Assembly: GCF_000812945.1 (NCBI RefSeq)
Contig: NZ_JSYM01000004.1
Span: 62,001 to 126,000 of the forward strand
Reading direction: 5' to 3'
Source of the DNA: Flavobacterium sp. AED
GTDB taxonomy: Bacteria > Bacteroidota > Bacteroidia > Flavobacteriales > Flavobacteriaceae
Length of the DNA stretch: 64,000 nt
Shown here one piece after another: positions 1-5,683 of this stretch. Under the pieces are notes generated by a model. It was not told the origin of the DNA, made no database searches, and saw nothing but the letters and a program-made list of their open reading frames with translations. The translations under genes were made by a program, and so were the position numbers. The stretch's first letter is position 1, and each line of letters starts with the position of its first letter.

Positions 1-229
1 AATTATCTTTTACATAAGTAGGATGCAAACCCATCATCAAGAACACATTATCGGGATAATTTCTTTCTAATTCATACATGGATTCCGTACAAGAAGAATC
101 GATTGCAGGAATAAAAAAACGAGAAACGCCAGCATCAATTGCTCTTTGGATCATTTCACTACGGTCTTGGTCAAATTCCTCAGAATATAAATGAGTGTGT
201 GTATCGGTTATTATTGTTGTTGTTTCCAA
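1..229 (-). CDS. TatD family metal-dependent hydrolase, N-terminal part (cut by window start)
   Basis: Only the first 76 codons are in the window. The reading frame gives ITDTHTHLYSEEFDQDRSEM, and THTHL is the metal-binding HxH of the TatD/amidohydrolase fold at the first beta strand. A later stretch, FLMMGLHPTYVKDN, matches the GxHP segment of TatD proteins. Family members are Mg-dependent DNases or hydrolases in the cytoplasm. The start is a TTG at 227-229, because an in-frame TAA lies four codons upstream and no ATG occurs before the HxH motif. The gene runs off the left edge, so length and C-terminal metal ligands cannot be checked. Confidence 0.8.
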   Translation of the reverse strand, partial: METTTIITDTHTHLYSEEFDQDRSEMIQRAIDAGVSRFFIPAIDSSCTESMYELERNYPDNVFLMMGLHPTYVKDN

Positions 230-259
230 GTGTAAAGTTTAAGAGTACAAAGTTGCGAA

Positions 260-379
260 GTTTTTTAAAATTTAACCACAAAAGTCACAAAAGAAAAAAG
301 ACACTCCAGAAAATTCTTTTGTGTCTATTTGATGCAGTAATAAAAGGCTCTTTTTTGTGACTTTTGTATTTAAAAAACC
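260..379. repeat. Gene-less inverted-repeat element related to the GxxExxY element
   Basis: The gap between the TatD gene and the TPR gene contains two arms in inverted orientation. ACAAAAGTCACAAAA at 278-292 matches the reverse complement of 353-367 over all 15 bases. The outer blocks GTTTTTTAAA (260-269) and its complement (369-379) are also shared. The interior of about 60 bp holds no ORF with start and stop that I recognise, but has a small AGACAC/GTGTCT stem (299-304 with 321-326). The same arm sequence flanks the GxxExxY gene at 5141-5673, so this looks like a solo or deletion derivative of that element. The relation to that element is inferred from arm similarity. Confidence 0.65.
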
Positions 380-1104
380 TAATCCAATTTCTTCAACAAT
401 TCCTGAACTTGATCATAATCCTCGTAATCTGAAGGAATCGTCAACAAGATTTCCTTACATGATTTATACTCTTTCTGTTTTAATTTAGACAAGGCAAGAC
501 TCCAAATCGCTTTATTTTTATAAATGGAAGTTCCTGCTTTCAGTTCATTAAAAACAGCTTCAGCTTCTTTAATTTTGTTAGTTTCCAATAATGAAATCCC
601 ATAAAAATATTGAATTTCAGGATTTTTTTTCTCTTTTAAAACAGTTTCAAAAAACGGGATAGCCGCTTTATAATTTTTAGCATTGAAAGCCTCTTCTGCC
701 TGTTTCAAATTAGCATCAACAGTGCCTCTTTCGGTGAAATAAGCATTCTCCTGTTGGTTAAAATCTTCAAAATTTGGATTTGGATTAAAAAGAAATAACC
801 CAAATAAAATAGCAATTGATGCGGCAACTAAATACATCCAAGGCTTGAATGCAATCACTTTTGCTTTCGGCTTATAAGCTTTGAAATGATTATTAGAAAT
901 CGATTGTAAGTTTTCTTTGAAAGCATCAAATGCATCGGCATTGCCAAATTTATTTTCCAAGTGAAGATTTAATTCCTTGAAAGTGTCAAATGCCGAAGCC
1001 AATTCCGGATCTTCAGCCAATTGGTTCTCGAACTTTACTTTATCCTCGGCAGACAATTCGTCTTGAAAATATTGGTCGAATACTATATAATGGTCCTCGT
1101 TCAT
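379..1104 (-). CDS. Putative membrane-bound anti-sigma factor with periplasmic TPR domain
   Basis: A 241-residue protein. Residues 1-50 (FDQYFQDELSAEDKVKFENQ, then DPELASAFD) have the pattern of the cytoplasmic N-terminus of Bacteroidetes anti-sigma factors, but no Cys/His zinc ligands are present. One transmembrane segment is visible at about 90-107 after a Lys-rich stretch, so the remainder should be periplasmic. Residues 130-240 contain about three TPR-like helical hairpins (LKQAEEAFNAKNYKAAIPFF, then IQYFYGISLLETNKIKEAEA). The gene follows the sigma-factor gene with a 2-base gap, so the pair is co-transcribed and the sigma factor is the obvious partner. The anti-sigma role is inferred from order, topology and N-terminal pattern; a plain TPR scaffold is the alternative. 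Confidence 0.7.
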   Translation of the reverse strand: MNEDHYIVFDQYFQDELSAEDKVKFENQLAEDPELASAFDTFKELNLHLENKFGNADAFDAFKENLQSISNNHFKAYKPKAKVIAFKPWMYLVAASIAILFGLFLFNPNPNFEDFNQQENAYFTERGTVDANLKQAEEAFNAKNYKAAIPFFETVLKEKKNPEIQYFYGISLLETNKIKEAEAVFNELKAGTSIYKNKAIWSLALSKLKQKEYKSCKEILLTIPSDYEDYDQVQELLKKLD

Positions 1105-1106
1105 GG

Positions 1107-1691
1107 CTAAGTGATTTTTAAAGATTTAAAGCGATTCGTTTCTTGAATCCACTGGGTTAATTGCCCCGTACACAACGATTTTTTCTTCCGGACATAACCA
1201 TAAGTCACATTGAGTTTTTCCGCCACTTCTTCCATTGACTTAATAGTAAAACTCAATTTTAATAACTCTTGGCATTTGTCGCCCAGTTTTTGAAACATCG
1301 CATCAAAAAGCTGTTGTTTTTCCTCGAATGCTTCGGTTTCTGTAACCATATCGGCTGTGGGTTCATTATTAGATGTAAAATCTTCATCAATTGTTACCCC
1401 TTTATTCGATGCTTTTTTCAATTCATTCAACCATTTCCTTTTACACAATAAAAAAAAGTAGGCATCAAACGGGCAGGTGAGTTGCAATTTATTGGCTTTA
1501 GCCTGATTAAAAAGCAAAATCATAATTTCCTGAACCACATCTTGAGCCTGATCTTCATCACCGGAATTATTCCTTATATAGGAAACCACTTTGGGAACAA
1601 ACTTCTTATAAATAGATTGGATAATTGCCGAATTATTATTGGCAAGTCCCTCTATATAGATTTGGTCGGGATGAATCACATTGTTAGCCAT
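1107..1691 (-). CDS. Sigma-70 family (ECF-like) RNA polymerase sigma factor
   Basis: A 194-residue protein if started at the ATG at 1689-1691 (MANNVIHPDQIYIEGL). A longer frame opens at 1733, but its first 14 residues are hydrophobic and atypical for a sigma factor. Residues about 25-90 form region 2 (SYIRNNSGDEDQAQDVVQEI; then PFDAYFFLLCKRKWLNELKK). Residues 135-185 form region 4 with a helix-turn-helix (SMEEVAEKLNVTYGYVRKKK). Size and the lack of regions 1 and 3 fit the ECF group. It lies 2 bases upstream of the TPR/TM protein, its probable anti-sigma factor. Possible target promoters are the three GGGGTAAC repeats in the divergent intergenic region. Function is confident; the targets are inferred. 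Confidence 0.88.
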   Translation of the reverse strand: MANNVIHPDQIYIEGLANNNSAIIQSIYKKFVPKVVSYIRNNSGDEDQAQDVVQEIMILLFNQAKANKLQLTCPFDAYFFLLCKRKWLNELKKASNKGVTIDEDFTSNNEPTADMVTETEAFEEKQQLFDAMFQKLGDKCQELLKLSFTIKSMEEVAEKLNVTYGYVRKKKSLCTGQLTQWIQETNRFKSLKIT

Positions 1692-1723
1692 AAAAAAACT
1701 TTTTATCGAAAATAGTAAAAAAA

Positions 1724-1754
1724 GGGGTAACAATTATAAAACCAATTTGATATA
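1724..1754 (+). promoter_or_regulatory. Promoter-like repeat 1 (GGGGTAACAA-N13-TTGATATA)
   Basis: First of three similarly built sites in the sigma/lipoprotein intergenic region. GGGGTAACAA at 1724-1733 is followed after 13 bases by TTGATATA at 1747-1754. The geometry (GTAAC block, about 16 bp, then GATATA) fits an ECF -35/-10 pair reading toward the lipoprotein gene. It also lies in the 5' leader of the sigma gene on the other strand, so it could affect both. Promoter function is inferred. Confidence 0.5.
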
Positions 1755-1815
1755 GCTATGTAAACGTTCTTTAAACAACTTGAAATTATCCTGACTTTAA
1801 AAAAAATAAGATTAA

Positions 1816-1846
1816 GGGGTAACAAAATAATAAAAGAGTTGATATA
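1816..1846 (+). promoter_or_regulatory. Promoter-like repeat 2 (GGGGTAACAA-N13-TTGATATA)
   Basis: Second copy, 92 bp downstream of the first. GGGGTAACAA at 1816-1825 is followed after exactly 13 bases by TTGATATA at 1839-1846, both boxes identical to copy 1 while the spacer differs. Conserved boxes at a constant spacing with a diverged spacer are what a protein-binding bipartite site should look like. Confidence 0.55.
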
Positions 1847-1886
1847 AGAATGAAGCCATAAGAATCTAAAATAAATTCAGATTAAA

Positions 1887-1917
1887 GGGGTAACAATTAC
1901 AAAACAAAAAGTATCTA
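1887..1917 (+). promoter_or_regulatory. Promoter-like repeat 3, nearest the lipoprotein gene
   Basis: Third copy, 71 bp after the second. GGGGTAACAA at 1887-1896 is followed after 13 bases by AGTATCTA at 1910-1917, a weaker match to the second box. It ends 32 bases before the lipoprotein start codon, a normal promoter-to-start distance. Confidence 0.5.
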
Positions 1918-1949
1918 TTTAAAAAAAACAATTTAAAAAATTAGAAATC

Positions 1950-2978
1950 ATGAAATCAACGATTCACGCACACCAAAAAAACAATTTGAAACTTGTAAGT
2001 AAAACAAATTTTAAAAACATCGGATTATTATTCTTAGCAACAATTTCATTAGTAAGCTGTAACAATGATAGCAACGACACCGCTATTTCACCAGCATCGG
2101 CAGCAGAATTTGCAGCTGTCAAAAAAGTAGCTTTAGACGGACAAACACAAAAATTTACCATGACCGCAGGAACTGGCGTAATCACGCTAACATCAGCCAA
2201 AGGAGTTAAATTATACATCAATGGAGATTGTCTTACCAAAGGCGGAAATCCTGTAACTGGAACAGTCGATATTGAATTTGTGGAACTTTTTGACAAAGGA
2301 AATATGTTGGTAACCAACAAACCTACCATGGGAATAATGGGAGATGGAAATAGAAATTTATTGATTTCTGGCGGAGAATTCTTTATCAAAGCGACACAAG
2401 GTGGAGTTGATCTTGCAACTACATGCAACATTAATCTAAAGGTTCCCGCAAGTTTAACTGACGGTGTAGATACAGCAATGACATTTTGGACAGGAATTGT
2501 AGATGATAATGGAGACTTAGCTTGGAAAGATGCTAGAGATGCAGCTGGAACAAATGGCGGTAAAGGCGGCGTGCAAGCGGAACAAAATAATTATTACGTT
2601 TCTTTTGGAAACTTTGGATGGACAAATGTAGATAAATTTTATAGCGACCCAAGGCCTAAAACGACCATTCTTGCTGATGCTCCTGACGGTTATGACAACA
2701 CCAATAGTGCGATTTATTTATCTTACGATGGCGAAGGACAAAATGCACTTGCAAAATTAGATACCTACACTGCAGCCGGATTATTCAGCGAACATTACGG
2801 TCAAATTCCAATAGGATTAGCATGTCACGTGATTTTTGCAACCGAAGATAATGGGCAATGGAGATACGCCATCAAAGCCGTTACCGTTCAGGCAAACGAT
2901 GTGTATACTTTTACCTTAGCCGAAACTACGCTAGGTACCGAAGCCCAATTAGTAGCCGCAATCAATGCTATTCAGTAG
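1950..2978 (+). CDS. Lipoprotein of unknown function
   Basis: A 342-residue protein with an N-terminus of about 24 basic and polar residues, then a hydrophobic stretch and lipobox (ATISLVSC, Cys near residue 38), then a Ser/Asn/Asp-rich linker. The mature part is beta-rich (TMTAGTGVITLTSAKGVKLY; VTGTVDIEFVELFDKGNML; LLISGGEFFIKATQGG), a pattern I have seen in Bacteroidetes surface lipoproteins with ZU5-like or Ig-like sandwiches, but I cannot name the family. It is divergent from the sigma gene and sits behind the three promoter-like repeats, so it may be a main target of that sigma factor. A clear terminator follows, so it is probably a single-gene transcript. Confidence 0.8.
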   Translation: MKSTIHAHQKNNLKLVSKTNFKNIGLLFLATISLVSCNNDSNDTAISPASAAEFAAVKKVALDGQTQKFTMTAGTGVITLTSAKGVKLYINGDCLTKGGNPVTGTVDIEFVELFDKGNMLVTNKPTMGIMGDGNRNLLISGGEFFIKATQGGVDLATTCNINLKVPASLTDGVDTAMTFWTGIVDDNGDLAWKDARDAAGTNGGKGGVQAEQNNYYVSFGNFGWTNVDKFYSDPRPKTTILADAPDGYDNTNSAIYLSYDGEGQNALAKLDTYTAAGLFSEHYGQIPIGLACHVIFATEDNGQWRYAIKAVTVQANDVYTFTLAETTLGTEAQLVAAINAIQ

Positions 2979-3000
2979 TTTACAAAATAAATTTAATAAA

Positions 3001-3030
3001 AAAGTGGTGATTTGCTCATCACTTTTTTTT
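3001..3030 (+). terminator. Intrinsic terminator after the lipoprotein gene
   Basis: AAAGTGGTGA (3001-3010) pairs with TCATCACTTT (3016-3025) with one G-T pair and a 5-base loop, followed by a run of T to 3030. It starts 22 bases after the stop codon. Confidence 0.85.
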
Positions 3031-3070
3031 ACATTTAAAAATATTTTCGAATTTATCCTGATGCTTTTCA

Positions 3071-3177
3071 GGAGCTAATCCTGCTGTACACTGTATCTTT
3101 CTTGTCCAGAACTTGCTTCTGGATCCTGAACTAAATTAAGGACAAGAAAGGATGCCGTTTCCATCAGGGCTAAAACC
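3071..3177 (+). repeat. Interspersed repeat, copy A: conserved ends around a variable hairpin
   Basis: Begins GGAGCTAATCCTGCT and ends CATCAGGGCTAAAACC. An 11-bp perfect inverted repeat, CTTTCTTGTCC (3097-3107) with GGACAAGAAAG (3140-3150), encloses a second stem CCAGAA/TTCTGG (3106-3111 with 3117-3122). An outer CCTGATG (3057-3063) is inverted at 3162-3168. The two ends match the element at 11329-11412 in inverse orientation, while the central stem differs. It occupies the gap between the lipoprotein terminator and the PKD/barrel gene. No coding capacity. Confidence 0.7.
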
Positions 3178-3186
3178 ACCCCGATT

Positions 3187-5139
3187 ATGAAACCAACTTT
3201 ATTTTTCCTCTTATTTCTAACCTCTTTTCTACTTTATTCCCAAACAAAAGTAAAAGACACCATCACCCGAAGAGCAAACATTGGTTACAATCAAAAAGGG
3301 AATCTAGTCACTTTCAAGCCAGAAACACCTCCACTTATCCCAATAGCCGGCGCACCAAAACCCAGTTATTCCTACTTATGGGAAATGGGCGACGGACATT
3401 ACAGCAAAGAAGCGGAACCCAAACACGTTTACAAAACCAAAGGAACCTATACCGCCCGACTTACCGTAACCAATAATTATGATAATGGAAAACCACCCGC
3501 AACAAGACCAAAAAAAGTAGTCGTAAATGAAGTTTCAGAAGAAGTTTACAAAGACATTGCTTCCATCGAAGAACAAAACGGATTCGCTATCCAAAAAAAT
3601 TGTGACCCCATTCCGGAACAAGAAATAGTTGTTATTTTAAGTTATCAAAATCTGGAAAACTATGTGAGCAGTGGTAAATTATATCTTTTTTACAACGAAA
3701 AACAATTCAAAAACAACAACTTCGAATTGGTTGATTTTAGAACGCATGCCGGAGAACGCGAAATCAAAGAAAACACCATTGTATCCATAAATGACCTGGA
3801 CGATTCTAATTCATATTTGGCGTCCAATGAAACTCTAGCTCCAGCCAAAAAATTCAAAACCACCACCACCGAGGAAGATTTAGACGCCACTTTAGTAGAA
3901 GCCCATAAAACGTACAAAAACGTTTCCATTTTGGAATTTGACGACACTAATCCAAAAGAAACCCACAATGTTTTCTATACGTTCAAAACTACACCCGAAA
4001 TGATCAAAGACACAAGCGCAACCATAACCATGCGCGGTATATTTGTTCCCAATCGAAGTTTCAAAAACCACAAAATAAAAAATCTGGAGATGGAAATCGT
4101 CACTTCACATGACCCTAACAAAATGGGTTCTAACGGAAGTTTCATGAATTATAGGTTGGTGCGATTCAAGAGAGTCAACTTCAAAACCCGCTTCCAAAAC
4201 AATGGCGAAGGTCCGGCAAGAATGATTCGTCTGGAAACTGATATTCCGGAAATGTTCGACAAAAAAACATTTCAAATTGAAGATATGTACCCCAAATGTC
4301 CTATTTGCCCGAAAGGCGAAGTACCTACAACAAGTTGTTTAGACACGATTATCAAACAAAATCAAATATTCTTCACCTTCAAAAACATTTATTTACCCGG
4401 AAGCAATCAAAAAAATATAAAAGAAATTGACAGTACCAAGGGCTTTGTAAAATACTCCATGAAATTCAATAAAGACTTTCACAAAACAAAGACCAAAAGC
4501 AGAACTGCAATAATTTTCGACAAAAACGAACCTATTATTACCAATTATGCCACTACCCGATTCTTACCCGGAATTTCTATTGGCGCTAAAGCGGGTTATA
4601 ATTTGTATCCCAATTTGGAAAATTCCAAAAGCTATTTTGTTGGTGCAACCATTTCTCCCTTCAAATCCTATCGCTATTATTGGCAGGCTGAATTCGTAAA
4701 CAGTATTCATACCTTTGACAATTCAAGTTCAGTTACAGATACATTTATAACCAGTCCCAATGGCGGTCGGCAACTACAACGTACCACAACAGCATCAAAT
4801 AATAGCAACATCAACTGCGAAATTCCGGTATTGATTCGTTACAATATTAATAATTATATTGGTATTGGAGCAGGATTGCAAGCCAACATCAATATTTCGG
4901 AGCAGCAGGAACAAAGACAAAAAGTCGAAACCTATGAAGGGATAACCGATAAAATTTTGATCAACACAACCAAAGCATCCAATTCGGTTTCCAATTCATT
5001 TACAAATTTAAAAACAGGTTTACTTTTTGATTTAACGATAGGCGCAGCCAGAATTGGTCCAAGTTTAGGAGCTCGATATGTGATGAATTTCAAGGAGAAT
5101 TTTAATTATTTTCAATTTTATGGAATATGGAAGTTTTGA
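3187..5139 (+). CDS. PKD-domain outer-membrane beta-barrel protein
   Basis: A 650-residue protein with a cleavable signal peptide (LFFLLFLTSFLLYSQ). Residues about 45-115 form a PKD domain (SYLWEMGDGHYSKEAEPKHV, then YKTKGTYTARLTVTN), normally a protein or glycan interaction module. Residues 120-455 are an unassigned beta-rich middle with three cysteines near 371, 374 and 384 (CPIC...C). Residues about 461-650 alternate like a small beta-barrel (GISIGAKAGYNLYP, YIGIGAGLQANINIS, GPSLGARYVMNF) and end in Phe, typical of outer-membrane barrels. The inverted-repeat GxxExxY element starts one base after its stop codon, and the CHAT protease gene follows. I infer an outer-membrane component with a periplasmic or surface-exposed sensor part; no specific family was recognised. 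Confidence 0.75.
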   Translation: MKPTLFFLLFLTSFLLYSQTKVKDTITRRANIGYNQKGNLVTFKPETPPLIPIAGAPKPSYSYLWEMGDGHYSKEAEPKHVYKTKGTYTARLTVTNNYDNGKPPATRPKKVVVNEVSEEVYKDIASIEEQNGFAIQKNCDPIPEQEIVVILSYQNLENYVSSGKLYLFYNEKQFKNNNFELVDFRTHAGEREIKENTIVSINDLDDSNSYLASNETLAPAKKFKTTTTEEDLDATLVEAHKTYKNVSILEFDDTNPKETHNVFYTFKTTPEMIKDTSATITMRGIFVPNRSFKNHKIKNLEMEIVTSHDPNKMGSNGSFMNYRLVRFKRVNFKTRFQNNGEGPARMIRLETDIPEMFDKKTFQIEDMYPKCPICPKGEVPTTSCLDTIIKQNQIFFTFKNIYLPGSNQKNIKEIDSTKGFVKYSMKFNKDFHKTKTKSRTAIIFDKNEPIITNYATTRFLPGISIGAKAGYNLYPNLENSKSYFVGATISPFKSYRYYWQAEFVNSIHTFDNSSSVTDTFITSPNGGRQLQRTTTASNNSNINCEIPVLIRYNINNYIGIGAGLQANINISEQQEQRQKVETYEGITDKILINTTKASNSVSNSFTNLKTGLLFDLTIGAARIGPSLGARYVMNFKENFNYFQFYGIWKF

Positions 5140-5140
5140 G

Positions 5141-5673
5141 TTTAAACACAAAAGTCATAAAAGAAAAGCAAAAGTCACAAAAGAAAAAATGATGCAAATA
5201 ACGAAAACGTTTTTAAAAGATTTAACATACAAAATAAATGGAGCTGCAATAGAAGTCCACAAAGAATTAGGTCCTGGATTGTTAGAAAGTGTTTATCATA
5301 AATGCATAAAAACAGAATTAACGCTAAGAGGAATTTCATTCAAATCAGAATTGAAAGTGAGAATAAACTTCAAAGAAAATGAACTTGAAACTGATTACAG
5401 ATGTGATTTATTAGTAGAAGATTGTATTGTCGTAGAATTAAAAGCACAAGAAAATCTCCCCCCAATTCATCAAGCGCAAATATTAACGTACATGAAACTC
5501 TTAAAGAAACCAAAAGGAATACTCTATAATTTTCATTGCATTAACTTATACAACGAAGGTCAAAAGACATTCGTAAATGAATACTTTAGCGCACTGGAAG
5601 ATTAAAAAAAGCTTTTAGTAGCTAACAAAACTTTTGCGCCTTTTGCTTTTCTTTTATGACTTTTGTGTTTAAA
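5141..5673 (+). mobile_element. Putative mobile element: GxxExxY gene between 34-bp perfect inverted repeats
   Basis: The 34 bases at 5141-5174 are the exact reverse complement of 5640-5673. Similarity continues inward with mismatches to about 43 bp (5183 and 5631). The only gene inside is the GxxExxY gene. The element starts one base after the barrel stop codon and ends 10 bases before the CHAT start codon, so it splits two genes that otherwise run in the same direction. Each arm contains the ACAAAAGTC core and the GxxExxY side repeats CACAAAAG. A related arm pair without a gene lies at 260-379. No transposase gene and no clear target-site duplication are visible; mobility is inferred. Confidence 0.6.
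5189..5605 (+). CDS. GxxExxY family protein (PD-(D/E)XK nuclease-like)
   Basis: A 138-residue protein from the ATG at 5189 (MMQITKTFLKDLTYKINGAA). A longer frame opens at 5120 but its extra residues (KHKSHKRKAKVTKEK) are just translated inverted repeat. The family signature is G30-LL-E33-SV-Y36 within LGPGLLESVYHKCI. Residues 72-86 (CDLLVEDCIVVELKA) supply D73 and E83-L-K85, the D...ExK arrangement of the PD-(D/E)XK nuclease fold to which this family has been assigned. The gene is full length for the family (about 125-140). The biological role of GxxExxY proteins is not established. The tight enclosure by inverted repeats suggests the protein acts on the element's own ends or DNA structure, but this is inference. 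Confidence 0.9.
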   Translation: MMQITKTFLKDLTYKINGAAIEVHKELGPGLLESVYHKCIKTELTLRGISFKSELKVRINFKENELETDYRCDLLVEDCIVVELKAQENLPPIHQAQILTYMKLLKKPKGILYNFHCINLYNEGQKTFVNEYFSALED

Positions 5674-5683
5674 AACATTTTTA

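Noticed and set aside
260..379. CRISPR-like or tandem-repeat reading of the A-rich arms
   Set aside because: The units are inverted and only two; no regularly spaced direct repeats or cas genes exist in the window.
1692..1733. Upstream extension of the sigma factor gene
   Set aside because: The first 14 residues are hydrophobic and not sigma-like; they cover the GGGGTAAC repeat, which is better read as a control site.
5120..5188. Longer GxxExxY N-terminus starting inside the barrel gene
   Set aside because: The added residues come from the repeat arm, and the start would overlap the upstream stop codon; the family begins near ITKTFLKDLTYKI.
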